A stretch of DNA of 64,000 nt from Lolium rigidum (GCF_022539505.1 NC_061511.1:31134620-31198619), one strand, 5' to 3'. Shown: positions 30,455 to 41,391, counted from the stretch's first letter. Translations and numbers: made by a program. Notes: generated from the letters alone by a model not told the origin.

Positions 30455-30810
30455 CGGCTTAAACACCACTCCTTTTCATTGGAAAAAAATCATAGCCTTC
30501 AGGCTTACGAAGTTACAGTAAAAAATAAACTTAAAACTAAAAGTCTTAAGCTAAAATGTGGTGTGCCACAGGAATCATCAGAAGATATCTTTACAAAAAA
30601 AAATTAGAGAGGAAACCTCTCTAAATCAAAAAATAGTAAAAAGTCTAAATTCAAAAACGCGATAGAAGATGTAGGGATTCCGATTTCGATAAACTTAGAC
30701 TTGTTAAAAAGCTAGGGATAAGTTTAAGAAACTCACACTAAGAAATAACAAAAAACAATAACAACAAGGGATGCAAAATATGCAAATGATTGAGCTCCTT
30801 ATGACAAAAG
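30455..30810. repeat. Dispersed repeat, copy 1
   Basis: Collinear with 39205-39740: shared blocks CCTTTTCATTGGAAAA, TAGCCTTCA.GCTTAC, GTGCCACAGG, TTAGACTTGTTAAAAAG, and the end GAGCTCCTTA/TAAGCTCCTTA. The family is not identified and no ORF was found. Confidence 0.6.
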
Positions 30811-30819
30811 ATTCGGACA

Positions 30820-31205
30820 ACGACGGCGGAAAATTGATTGTCCACGATCACGATGGAAGGTTCCTTGCGGGATCATGTCATTTATTCCTCTCTCTGGCAG
30901 ATCCTAAAGTTGTAAAGCTGAATGAGTGGTGAACAAGCTCAAACTGGAAAATGTGATTGTGCAGTTGGATAGTGCGATAGTAGTCTCGAAGTTGAATACC
31001 CAGGAAGCGGATAGATCTGTTCATGACCCACTGATTGAAGATATTAAAAGAGTTGTACGGGAGGTAGATGACCTAGTGGTCGAATGGTCAAGGTTGTTCG
31101 GCTAATTCGGTTGCTCATATTGTGGCTAGGGAAGGCTGCGGTTTAGAATTAGGAAAAACCTGGTCTCTTATTTCCCATGATTTTAATATGGATGCTTTGG
31201 CCTAG
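30820..31205 (+). pseudogene. RNase H-like (RVT_3-type) fragment, broken
   Basis: Two frames match the C-terminal RNase H-like domain common in plant non-LTR elements and retroelement-derived genes: LIVHDHDGRFLAGSCH, LKLENVIVQLDSAIVVSKLN, DRSVHDPLIEDIKRVVREVDD, VAHIVAREG and a C-terminal SHDFNMDALA ending at TAG 31203-31205. A deletion or shift near 30930 and another near 31098 break it. The Asp of QLDSAIVV fits the RNase H active-site pattern. Upstream reverse transcriptase is absent. Confidence 0.6.
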
Positions 31206-31692
31206 GACTTGTTTAGGGTTTTAATAAACAACGAAGCTTGCTCCGTTTCCGATGCCCTTTGGGGTGTTGGAGGTGTGGCAGATCAGAACCCTCGCTGGTG
31301 GGGAGTTTTCGTTCTTTTTAGGTTGTTTTTCGATGTTGTTTTGGAGGTGGTGAGACGGCTACATCATGTAATCATAATAAGTTACTGCCCGTCCTATCCT
31401 CGCGGCTCGCCCCGATGGTGCATCTAGCTAACATCGCTAACAAAGGGCATGTGGAGTTGTCTGTCCGGTGGATGTCCTAAAATCCGGTCGGGTTTCGTTT
31501 TCGTTTGTGTGGTTTCATATCAGAACACCATGTCCGATACATTACTATTCAGTTAAGGAAATATTATCACATCATAAATTTTAAGAAAAATATTACACAA
31601 GAATTAGCAACAAACTGTTATGAAACAATAATAAAAGCAGAGTACATAATCTTGATATATATATATGCCAGTAGCCGCTTAGTTGTTTTTCT
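31206..31692. other. No gene seen
   Basis: AT-rich; short frames only. A short ATATATAT run lies near 31659. Confidence 0.5.
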
Positions 31693-32127
31693 TCATCCCG
31701 TTGTTGGAAGCACCTTGCGAGAAGAGAAGGAACGTCGAGCTTTTCGTCCACCTTGAACCCTATGCCAAAGATTTAAGATCCGCATTAGGTTGACAACTGC
31801 AGCCAGAGAACGCCGCGAGATACGAGACCAGCGAGCGTCTTCTTCCTTGGTGCGCATGGTGTTGAGATAATCCTCGGCATCCTTGAGGACCCTGTCAGCT
31901 GCGGCCATGAATCTCTGGAACCAGATCGTCTGGGCACGTGTGCTTGCTCGAATGGCTTCGATTTCCTCATCCTCCGACCGCTCCCAGCAGTTGGCCTTAA
32001 CCCTCTTCTCCGTGTACTCGTCCCCCAGCGTATCCTCGGCCGCCCTCTTCTTCGTTTTCGGCTTCTGCTGGCCACCTCGGCCGGCCATCAGTAAGGCTCT
32101 GGCCATTGATCCGACTTGAGCGATCAT
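31693..32127 (-). CDS. Hypothetical protein, 144 aa
   Basis: An ORF from ATG 32127. It has a Lys/Arg-rich N-terminal part with a likely nuclear signal (QKPKTKKRAAED, TEKRVKANCWERSEDEE) and a helical middle (WFQRFMAAADRVLKDAEDY). I do not recognise a family. Codon use is GC-rich, unlike the flanking AT-rich DNA, which favours real coding. No intron signals are obvious. It may be a fragment of a longer gene or transposon cargo. Confidence 0.4.
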   Translation of the reverse strand: MIAQVGSMARALLMAGRGGQQKPKTKKRAAEDTLGDEYTEKRVKANCWERSEDEEIEAIRASTRAQTIWFQRFMAAADRVLKDAEDYLNTMRTKEEDARWSRISRRSLAAVVNLMRILNLWHRVQGGRKARRSFSSRKVLPTTG

Positions 32128-32962
32128 AATCTCGCTGGTGATTTCCGTTTTTCGTTCCCAGTAATATGGAGTCGATCTTTCTCTGTCTCAGCAGCCCCCT
32201 TTGGCCGCCCTTATGTAGTAGAGTACTTATCACCTCCTTGAGTCCGAGACGGACCAGTTGGCATAACGAGCCCATCTTGAGTAAGAACCAGACTCGGCAC
32301 AGGATTCAGGAATAGAAGTTGGTTCGGACCTCCTGCTCCCGAGTTGACCAGCAACAAATAGAAAAACCCAATCTATGGGGCTTTAGTTCTCGTGCTGGGC
32401 TAGGTTTGCCCATTGATTTATCCCTCATTCTATTTCAGTGATAGCTGTGCAGGAATTAAGGGGCATTGACGTAGTTCCACATTTTGATAAACCTGGGAAT
32501 TTCAGTGATTTCGTGTTGGATTCTTCGGACTGCTATTGTTATTGGATAGGAATTTCAGCGATTTCATGTTGGAAAGACATATTTTGGGAACATAGTAACC
32601 TGAATGCTAGGATATGGATCATAAAGATTTAAATATATGGTGAAAAAACTGCTTAGAGCTTCTTCAACAGAGACGCTAAATGGTGCCCGCGTAGTAAAGC
32701 CGGCAATTTAACGCATGCGCAGCGAAAAAGCCACTTCAGCAGACGCGGCAAAGTAGCGCACGCTAAAAAATTTGCCGCACAAGGGATAAAGTGGCAGCGC
32801 GGGAGATTTGGCGCGTGCGCTTCCGCGCGCGGTATAAAACGGCCCACATGACGCATCCCCAATCGCCGATGGAAACTCCCTCCCACCATGCGCCGCCCTC
32901 TCCTCTGCCATGCGCCCCTTCTCTTCAACACGCACCGCCACCGCCGACACCGCGCCGTTGCC
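32128..32962. other. Non-coding; possible degenerate Harbinger-like left end near 32655
   Basis: AT-rich to 32650. At about 32657 the sequence GAGCTTCTTCAACAGAGACG resembles GGGCATCTCCAACGGGGC of the Harbinger termini, followed by a GC-rich leader (CGCGCGCGGTATAAAACGG) with a TATA box (TATAAAA, 32832-32838). This is the promoter region of the AP2-like pseudogene. Confidence 0.4.
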
Positions 32963-33458
32963 ATGGCTCCCCGACGCAACTCCTCCAGCTACGTCGATGT
33001 CTCCGCCCGGCCCAATGACACCTTCTACGAGGAGATCCACGCCGGCGGGCGCTCGCCTCACCCTCATCAAGTTCGCCACAGAGGAGCAGGCGGCGCGTGC
33101 CTACGACGTGGCGGCATGGCGCCTCGAGCGCCCGTGCCAGCAGCTCAACTTCAAGGACTGCGAATCAGCCAAGGAGGCGTAGTTCCTGGCCGGCTTCGAC
33201 AACCTCGTCACCGCCAAGCAACGCCGCAGCCGCCATCTTCAGCACCGCCTCACCATTGCGGAGGCGGACGAACGGGCCATGGAAGCGTGGCGCGCCACCT
33301 TCCCACATGACATCCTCGACGAGCAGGCCTTCTACGCGGCGAACAAGGCGGAGAAGGACGCTATTCTTGCGTGCAAGAGGTGGATCGAGGCGCAATACTC
33401 CGCCCCGCAGACAATCGACGACAACGATGACGGGTGGGCCGATTTGGTCTTTACCTAG
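32963..33458 (+). pseudogene. AP2/ERF-like domain protein, frameshift and stop
   Basis: ATG 32963 begins MAPRRNSSSYVDVSARPND. A shift near 33045 leads to RLTLIKFATEEQAARAYDVA and WRLERPCQQLNF, the YRG-less half of an AP2/ERF domain (AARAYD and xLNF are its hallmark helix and end). A TAG at 33180 interrupts the frame; the C-terminal helical region (RRSRHLQHRLTIAEADE ... KRWIEAQY) then stays open to 33458. AP2/ERF domains bind GCC-box or DRE DNA. The conserved first strands are weak, so DNA binding is doubtful even for the parent gene. Confidence 0.65.
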
Positions 33459-33499
33459 CCATTAGACTCGTGGGGATCGGACTCCCATTTCTCCGATTT

Positions 33500-33660
33500 G
33501 GTCTTTTCTACCTTTTGTTTTGGGGTGTGTTTTGTAAATATGTAGGCCTTATCCTCAAATATCAGGTTCTTTAGAGCAAGTGTTGTAGGGGGCCTGTATG
33601 AAAATTGTACCCGTCACGTGTTAATTCAATGAAATTACCACCTTCTTGTTCAAAAAAAAA
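33500..33660 (+). repeat. Retroposon-type 3' tail with poly-A
   Basis: TTTTGTAAATATGTAGGCCTTATC, GGTTCTTTAGAG, AATTGTACCC and TTAATTCAATG, then a 10-base A run, collinear with the tail of the 15436-29982 retroposon. No flanking duplication was found. Confidence 0.55.
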
Positions 33661-34251
33661 AATTCACATAGGATACAAGGGTTTAGGGTGTCCATCATAT
33701 GTGTATCTTAAAGATCAGTACAATTTCTTGTGGAGGCATACTACCGGATAAGATTAAAGACTAGCTCGTGGCCACTTGTTTCTTAATTATAATATGATGG
33801 TCTTATAATATGATTGTCTTGAAACCGTAATTTTTAGGCAGTTCCTTTGTTTCAACCTAAATTCTACACAGAGCAGCTGATTTTGGATTAAAATTGTACA
33901 AATAAGCGCAAAACAAAAAAAAAAGGATTAAAAAATGGTGCCACTACGGGATTCGAAAACACATTCTGCGTTGGCGCAAACATACCAGCTCACCAACGCG
34001 CCAAGAGAGATGATCGTTTTACGCTCCGGCAATGTTCCTCGTCCCTCTCTATCGACGGCACCGGCTAGTACGCCAGCGCCCACTTCCAGCGACGGCGCGG
34101 TCCAATTGGGCCGGACTATGCCGCGACGGCGCGCTCAACGAGTGGGCCCGGGCCCTCACCTGTGGCCTTTTCGGTGCCCGCCCAAAAGAAGCTACGGATG
34201 GTCTTGGTGCAGTTCGTCCGAGCTCCTCCGCTCCTCCCCGTCGACTGAGTT
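33661..34251. other. No gene seen
   Basis: AT-rich to ~33930, then a short open stretch (MVPLRDSKTHSALAQTYQLT) with no recognisable domain, up to the TATA box at ~34252. Confidence 0.45.
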
Positions 34252-34259
34252 GTTATAAA
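34252..34259 (+). promoter_or_regulatory. TATA box
   Basis: TTATAAAT, about 130 bases before the ATG at 34385. The leader between them contains repeats of CCAAGAATCCTCCC. Confidence 0.5.
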
Positions 34260-34384
34260 TTGCACCGTAACCGAATCCTCCCACCGTAACCGAATTCTCC
34301 AGAACCTTCCAAGAAACCAAGAACCCCTCCAAATCCTGCAAGAAACCAAGAATCCTCCCAAGACACCAAGAATCCTCCCCGGCG

Positions 34385-35882
34385 ATGAGAGGCGTCGCCG
34401 GCGGCCCTTTCCTCTTCTTCCGCGACCAGGGCCTCGTCCCGTGCTTGCGCGAGGACCGCGACGGCCGGCGCATTGCTGAGCTCCTTTGGATCGACGGAGC
34501 GCGAGCGGCCGGCTTCGTGCGGCTGCGCGACGGCTTCCCCACCTGCGGAGCAGGAGGCAGACCGACCGCCACCGATGGCCGTCGGTGGATGGTTGGGAGG
34601 TTGCGGGGGGACGGGGAGGAGGAGGCGCTCTGCCTCGTCCCAGGCGGCCACGCCGGCAGCTTCACCGGCTGCCCGGTACTTTCTTGCTATCTCTGCGGCA
34701 ATCCACTGTTCCGCCACGGCGAGGCGGTGTTCCTCTGCTTCTGCGGCCAGAGCCTGGTGCTGGGCCTCCGCGGCGTCAACATGAGCAAGGTCGGCGGCGG
34801 CCCGGCATTCGTCGGCGGCCAGGACGCGGACGCCTGCACCGGCAGCGACAGCGGGGCGGGCTTGGTGCCCGTGGGAGGCGACCCCAAGATCGGCTGCAGG
34901 GTCGGCGGCGGCCCGGCTTTCGTCGGCGGCCAGGACCCAGACGCCTGCACCGGCAGCGGCAGCGGGGCAGGATCGGTGCGCGCGCGAGGCGTCCCGGCTA
35001 CCGGCGGGGCCATCTCTGGTGCGCGAGCGCGGCCTCCACCTCCAGCACGCGGTGGTGGCGCGCGAAGCGACGCCAAGGTCAGCGGGTCAGTGTCCAGTGC
35101 GCGAGCGCGGTCTCCAGCACGAGATGGTGGCGCGCGAGGAGACGCCAAGATCGTCGGGGCCATCTCTGGTGCGCGAGCGCGGCCTCCACCTCCAGGACGC
35201 GGTGGTGGCGCGCAAGGCCGGGGCCTTCCAGGACGCGGTGGTGGCGCGCGAGGCCGGGGCCTTCCAGCACGCGGTGGTGGCGCGCGAGGCCGGGGCCTTC
35301 CAGGAGCTCAGGGAGCCGGACTTGCACGAGGCCGGGCGGCGCCTACGCCCACACCCGAGGTTTGATCACCGCCCATTCCTCTGTCACCTTGCACATCTCG
35401 CGGCCACGTCCTAGAGAATTCGTTTTCTGCAGGGCGAGGGGAGGCGGTGGCGTCGCCGTGAAGCCCGTGCCCTTGCGGCCTACAAGCCTCCTCCGGGGGA
35501 GGAAGAAGAGGCCGAGAGCAGCTTGGCCGTTCAGCCGCCAGAGCGCGACGGTGTTAACCAGGATACCGCGCAAGTCTTGGAGAAGAACGAGGACCTCGAG
35601 AACTGCTACGTCGAGATGACTTCGGTGTTTCAGTCCGTGCAGAAGCTTGTCCGTTATCAGGGCAACCTCCGGACTGACGCTGATAGATGCCAGGATTGGT
35701 CTTGGATTGGCGCACGGATTCGCAGTGTGCGGACCGAGATCGATGATCTGCTTTCAGTCTATGACAGACTCTGTGCCTCTGTAGAGACCTTGCGCTCTCA
35801 GATCAGGACCGCCGGTGGATATCCGGTGGAGCCGCCGCCGATTCTTGCGGCACACCCGAGGTCTATTGCTTTCAAGAAGTAG
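34385..35882 (+). CDS. Two-exon gene of unknown function with tandem-repeat region
   Basis: The proposed exons are 34385-35359 and 35433-35882 (73-bp intron with GAG|GTTTGA and TTTTCTGCAG|GG), joined in phase. The N-terminal part holds a CYLCGNPLF...FLCFCG cysteine pair set. 34790-35330 is made of tandem repeats. The second exon encodes an acidic Pro linker and a helical tail (VLEKNEDLENCYVEMTSVFQ, IRSVRTEIDDLLSVYDRL) ending at TAG 35880-35882. In the repeat region another frame (RERGLHLQHAVVAREA..., VVAREAGAFQ repeated) looks more protein-like, so exon 1 may contain a compensating shift or another splice. A long opposite-strand ORF exists, but the TATA box, splice phase and exon 2 support +. 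No family recognised. Confidence 0.45.
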
Positions 35883-36403
35883 TGCTTGTCTCGTTTTAGT
35901 TGAGAAAACATTCGTCAGACTTCTTTTTGTTTGTTTGGTAGTATTGGCAAACATGTCTAGTTAAACAGTGTACAATGCTCCAGAATTACTTCCTGTCAGA
36001 CTTCTATACCGTTTTCCTCAATTGCTGAAATTTGAATTAGTTACCTCCCTTTCTGTTTTTGCAGTTTGTCTACTGAATCCGTTGTTTTGTCAGTTACTCG
36101 TACTTGCAATAAACGCAGAAAACCCTTTTACTAGAATGCATCTTCATCTGGGAGCTCAAAAGGGGAACACAAGGCAAGAAACTGAACAAATTCAGCATCA
36201 TAGTTAGCTGCCACTCACCAGTAGATATATATATGTTGACAAAAGCGCACTGAAGAAAAAGCAAATGCATATACTGCTGGGATATAGGGGATCCCTGATT
36301 CAAGTCGGCCAACACTGCTACATCATTACATTATTCAAAAGCTTACAGGATGTGTATTCAAGACCAAAACTCTGTTTGCATTACATAGATACAGGATGAA
36401 ACA
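35883..36403. other. Converging 3' regions
   Basis: 3' UTR-like AT-rich DNA of the + gene (to ~36230) and of the - gene (from ~36400). No ORF with support. Confidence 0.45.
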
Positions 36404-38423
36404 TCAGTGATTGTGCAGGACATCAAAGACAATGGACTCCCAGCGTTGATCTGCCTTTGAGTGGAACTTGATTAGCACATCATGTCCTATCTCAAGATTT
36501 ACCCTCCGAACAAACTTGCTTGTTGTGTAGTGACGGTCCTCCAGTGTGAGTGATGCCAGTCCGCGCACAGGAGTTTCCATTTCTGAGGGTACTTTCTTTG
36601 GAATTTTCTGCAGGACATGCATTTTCGAGATTAGTGCAAGACAAATAAACAAGTAACAAATGACTTGAAATGAAGTAACGAGTGGGGTAGGTTAGTAGTA
36701 TGTTTGGGACAGCTAACGAGCAAACCAAGAAATGAAGTACTAATAAAATAAATCTTAAACTTCGAAGCCAGTAAGACTGATGGCTGACTAAGTAAAAGGA
36801 ATTAAACACTGAAGAAACTGTGAACGACTCGGAAATAAACAATTACTACAAACTGATGGCCTGGCCATTGGTCTAGGGCCTGACAACGTCTCAGATTTGT
36901 TTTCCACATGACATGGTTATTATTTGCTACAAATACTACAAACAGCAAAGGTACGACGTCATCCACATGACATTGACCACAATACTGAAATCAGTGGCAG
37001 TGTGCTACACAAACTGAACAAAATTGGCGGTACTTTCTACTGCTGTAACACTAGGAGATAGACTCAGCTTATCAATAATCAGAGCAATTGAGTCATCAGC
37101 TCAAGACACACAGACCTGGCTTGCAGATTAATCGCATTGCAAATTGGTATCCTGGAACTACATGGGAAATGATTTGCAGCAAAATAGAATGACAAGAATG
37201 TGCTTGGACATTATTTCAAGTCCTAACAAACTAGCCACCGTGTCTCTCGCTTTTCAGTAACATGACAACAAGCACACAATAAAAAAAAGGTTCCAGCACA
37301 GCTTAACATTCTCACCATGGAGAACCAATGACAAGGATGTGCTTTGTTACCGCTGTCAATTACCTTGGTGTGTTGGAGAAGCCCCTTGAGCTCCCTGTCA
37401 CCGCTCTTCAGCCCCATCCTAGGCATAATAAGCAGTAAACAACCAATTAAACTTGAGCATATCCGTGTGAGGCAAATTTACATTGACCACGATACTGAAA
37501 TCAGTGGCAGTGTGCTACACAAACTGAACAAAATTGGCGGTAGTTGCTACTGCTGCAACACTAGGAGAAAGACTCAGCTCATCAATAATCAGAGCAGTTG
37601 AGTCATCAGCTCAAGAGACAGGGGCCTGACTTGCAGATTAATCGCATTGCAAATTGGTATCCTGGAAATACATGGGCAATGATTTGCCACAAAATAGACT
37701 GTCAAGTATGTGCTTTGTTACCGCTGTCAATTACCTTGGTGTGTTGGAGAAGTACCGTGAGCTCCCTGTTGCCGCTCTTCATCCCCATCCTAGGCACAAT
37801 AAGCAGCAACCAACCAATTAAACTTGAGCACATCGCTGTGAGGCAAATTTTTACTTAGCAAACCGAATTTCTATCGTACAAGCCTCCTTTCTGTAGTGCA
37901 TACACATTCCACACATCATACAACTAACAGATGGTACTAAACAGTACATACAACCAACACTTGATGCTACAAAATGCTAGAACTAACACTAGCAGTACAC
38001 ACAACTATGACTGAGCTACATATGCCTGTGACTAAGTCCTGGAAACAGGGGATGCATTTTACACACGAGATAAGCAAGATGTGGACCTGGCATTCATGTC
38101 GATGCTCTCAGCAGTGGCTCAATCAGCAGCATCCTGTCCCCGATTGCCACCATAGGAGAGCAGGAGCAAATCGGCCGCCGCGCGGAACACCTAGAGCCAG
38201 CTCTAGGTCCTTCATCTCGAAGCTGCTGCAGCAAGCCGGGCAGGTGACCACCAGGAGGGGCTCTGTCACCGAGCTAGGGGCAGTCCTTGTTCGTTTTCCT
38301 GCAAAATTCAGCGAAAATTGAAAACATCGGAGGCATAGGAGAATACATCGGGACGGAAAATCACGAACCAGAGGAAGGGGCCTCCGCCTGCTGCGGCATG
38401 GTCGCCGACGTGGTGGGCAGCAT
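36404..38423 (-). CDS. Multi-exon gene of unknown function with a duplicated small exon
   Basis: The proposed exons are 38369-38423 (start MLPTTSATMPQQAEAPSSG), an exon starting at 38298 (KRTRTAPSSVTEPLLVVTCP, CCSSFEMKDLELALG; possible CPxC zinc site), 37735-37789 or 37364-37418 (two 55-bp exon copies, MGMKSGNRELTVLLQHTK and MGLKSGDRELKGLLQHTK), and the last exon 36404-36607 (KIPKKVPSEMETPVRGLASL ... FVRRVNLEIGHDVLIKFHS). Consensus acceptors and donors border each one. The 55-bp exons join the last exon in phase. The 3' boundary of the exon at 38298 is unclear: it reaches a stop at 38123 if unspliced. I recognise no family. It may be a functional low-copy gene or a recent pseudogene. Confidence 0.4.
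36971..37855 (-). repeat. Tandem duplication of exon plus intron
   Basis: 36971-37480 and 37483-37855 are direct copies (TGAAATCAGTGGCAGTGTGC ... CATCCTAGGCA) with the left copy enlarged by ~137 bp near 37204-37340. Exon copies are 371 bp apart. Confidence 0.85.
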
Positions 38424-38848
38424 CCCCAGGAGGGCCGTCGAGGTCGTCTCCCTCCCTGGCTCGACTCAACCGACGACATGGGCTCCACCACCGGCGCCTT
38501 CTCCGCGGCAGCCCCGACGTCGCAAGGGAACGGCTCCAGGGCAGCGCACGCGGACGTCCCGGACGGCGCAGCATCGGCACCTTGAGGCTGACGCGTGAGC
38601 ACGGGGAGCAGCCGCTACATAAGGGAGGCGCCGACGAGCATCTGGGGGCAGGGGAGTCGGATGGAGGGTGCCGCCAGCGCAGATCCAGACACGAGCATGG
38701 CCGCCGGCGCAAGCGGGTCCGCTCGGGACCTCCCTCGTCCGTGGAGTGCTCCGGTCACCAGGAGGAGGTGATGCGGAAGAAGGACACCGGGCCGCCGGCC
38801 GTGGGAGTCAACCCCGGCGGCCCGGCGGTGGGCTACGGTTCGCCGTGG

Positions 38849-39164
38849 CGAAATTTTGAGAGATGTCCCAGTGAAACGCCAGAAAGGACCACCTCTAAAT
38901 GCAAAATATCAAAACTAATGTGGCGGCACGCTAGCAAGCTGACACATCGAACTTGCTGCTGTGAGTGGTGGCGGCACGTTGGACTAAGTTATTCAACGTG
39001 CCGCCACCACTCATGGCGGCAAGTTCTGCCGCCACCGGCTACGGCGACATGTGCGACGTGTCGCTTAACCAGCGTGCTGCCACGGTAGTTTTGACGTTTA
39101 CATTCAAAGATGGTCTTTTTAGCATTTCACTGGGATATGTGGTCTGATCTGTTAAAATTTCTCG
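38849..39164. mobile_element. 316-bp foldback/MITE element
   Basis: Outer inverted repeats CGAAATTTTGAG.../...AAAATTTCTCG and TCCCAGTGAAACGCC/...TTTCACTGGGA, with an inner perfect stem-loop of 19-bp arms (38963-38981 and 38994-39012, GAGTGGTGGCGGCACGTTG) around a 12-nt loop. No ORF. No clear target duplication, so the superfamily is open. Confidence 0.75.
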
Positions 39165-39204
39165 TCGTGGTGGGGGTGGGGCAGAAGAGAGGAGATGATT
39201 TGAC

Positions 39205-39740
39205 AAAATTGGAAGCTCCCTTTTCATTGGAAAACATCGTAGCCTTCATGCTTACAAAATGGTGGCAACGTATCTTGGCCCAAGTAACCATGGGAACATC
39301 CCCGATCGACGTGCCACAGGGATATATGTGTCGCTGCTTGTACAAAGTATATTCATTGATTTACAAAGTCTCGTTAGAAATGGTGCTTGTTTAGATCTTG
39401 CAATGGTGGAGGCTCGGAGTCTCTTCTTGTGTTCGCCTCGACTGTGCTGGAATTGGGTGGCGGCCGTTTTGCTACGGTGCTTGCAGCAAACCCTAGAAAT
39501 CGTTTTGTATTTCTTGATCTTGTAAGATTTTATCTGCAAATTTAAAATAATTATTTTATCTTGGTTAGTCTTTTAGTTTTCACATGTGTTGCTTCGTGTA
39601 AGTTAGACTTGTTAAAAAGGTAGCAACAAGCTCAAAAACCTCACACAGAGAAACACCAAAAATCAATAAGAAAGAAATGCAAAGTATGCAAAGGATTAAG
39701 CTCCTTAATACGATGCGTTAAAGTTACCCAACTGAAACCA
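39205..39740. repeat. Dispersed repeat, copy 2
   Basis: Collinear with 30455-30810 but with additional sequence in the middle (39330-39590). No ORF with support. Confidence 0.55.
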
Positions 39741-39932
39741 TCTCTTATAGCATCTCCACTTGCCCTCTCAAAGGCATCCTCAAGCCTTATGGTGGTGATG
39801 TATGTAAAATACATACATTAACTTTGCTCTTTATCATACTAAATTCCCACATATTTGCAACATATATGATGATAATACCATGTTTTACATTGATTTATGG
39901 GAATTTATCAATGATCTCTTTTATTTGGTTTA

Positions 39933-41391
39933 GGGCATCTCCAACGGGGCAACGTATTTCGAACGCCTAAACGGATGCGTCCGTTTGCGTCGGCCGAAAT
40001 CGTCCGCGCGTCCGTTTGCGTCGGGGGTGGCTCCAGCAGCACAACGCATAATTTTTTTTCCATTCATAAAGTCATAATTTACATTAATAAAAAACATAAA
40101 AAATTCATAAAGGCGTGGTAAAAGTAGGTGCTGCCTACTGCTCGTCGTCGCTGACGAGGTCGATGAACTCCGGCGTCGGCCATGGAAGCTCGTACGCCGG
40201 CGGTGGAGGAGGTACCGTCGCCTGTGCAGGAGGCTGTGGCCAGGGATCCCAGGCTGGAGCAGCAGCCAGAGCGCGAGCGCGGACCAGGAGGACGCGGACT
40301 CGCGGAGCTGGATTGTGAGCCCGTCCCACAAAGCAAGCTTGTTGAGCTCGTCCTGCTCGCTGTTGGCCAGTGCCATGGCAATGGCCTCCTCATCGGTAAT
40401 GTCCGACGGCTCGGTCTTTGGATCCCATACTGGCCCGCCGTCGTCGTGGTCGTAGTCTGCCATGTCCACGTCCTTGTCTGCATCCTCATCCGCATCCTCA
40501 TCCGCGTCCTCCTGGTCGTTCCCTTCTTCTTCCGCGACGATCTCGCGGTCGAAGTAGTCGACGTCGCCGAGGTAGCCAGCGCGGCGACGCGCGTCGAACT
40601 CCCACGTCCCGAAAGAAATCCAGTTGTAGTAGTTCAGCGCGTACGCCTGATCCTCCCGGAGATCCGGCGGCAAGATCGCTCGACAGCGGCGCACCTTGTC
40701 CCGCCACTCTCGGCCCTCGCGCGGCACGAGGGGACCGGCACGCGCCTCGAGTTGAGGTACCAGCCCCCTCCAAGCAAGTTCGCGTTCGTCCATGGTACCA
40801 GCCAGTTTTCCTCCGATAGCTGGCGTGCGAGCTCGTCCCGGACGTACCAGCCGACCCGTGGCTTCTTGCCAGACTGCGAGCTGCTAACCTCGTGGTCGTT
40901 CTTGGTCTTGCGGAACGGCCAGCATTTCTTCCCCATGGCGTCGGTCGGGTGGATAGTGTGGGCTCTGGCAATGGTGTGGTCGGGGAAATGGGCGCCGGCA
41001 GCGTCCCTTTAAGAGGCTCGGACGCCATCTCGCCTTCAATGTCCTGCCACTGCGACGCCGCCCAGCTGCGCACGCTCGCAGAAGCCGAGGCGCGCCATTA
41101 ACGCGGCCCTGGAAAGGCTGCAGCGCGCCGCCCGTAAGTAATGCCGCGGAAGACGAAGCAGTTGTGCCCCTCCCAGATGGGGCCATGCGAGGACCGGGCG
41201 GACGACTGTTGCGTCCACACAGCGTCCGCAGAGACGCAAAACTGGCGCATATTTGGGCCACGTTTGCGTCACCGCAGACGGCCCGGTCACTATGCGTCGC
41301 CCCGCTGGAGGTGGTGCCAGACGCATTTTTCGGCCCGGCGGACGCAACCGGTCGCTCAGCGTCCGTTTGTGTCGCGCCGCTGGAGATGCCC
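39933..41391 (-). mobile_element. Non-autonomous PIF/Harbinger element carrying an acidic ORF
   Basis: Termini GGGCATCTCCAACGGGGC and, inverted, GGGCATCTCCAGCGGCGC, with TTA duplications at 39930-39932 and 41392-41394. GTCCGTTTGCGTC-type subterminal repeats at both ends match those of the 13797-15293 element. No transposase. Confidence 0.9.
40135..40936 (-). pseudogene. Acidic protein with C-terminal SUMO-interaction-like motif, frameshifted
   Basis: The three frames join in order. N-terminal MGKKCWPFRKTKNDHEVSSS and ENWLVPWTNANLLGGGWYLN (40936-~40750); a central part REWRDKVRRCRAILPPDLRE, YALNYYNWISFGTWEFDARR, followed by Glu/Asp repeats (40750-~40330); and a Pro-rich tail ending TPEFIDLVSDDEQ at the stop 40135. 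Shifts near 40750 and 40330 break it. FIDLVSDDE matches the hydrophobic-plus-acidic pattern of SUMO-interacting motifs. No DNA-binding domain was recognised. It is the only gene in the Harbinger element. Confidence 0.6.

Noticed and set aside
34253..35163. Opposite-strand ORFs across the 34385-35882 gene
   Set aside because: No promoter, splice or exon support on that strand; they mirror a GC-rich repeat.
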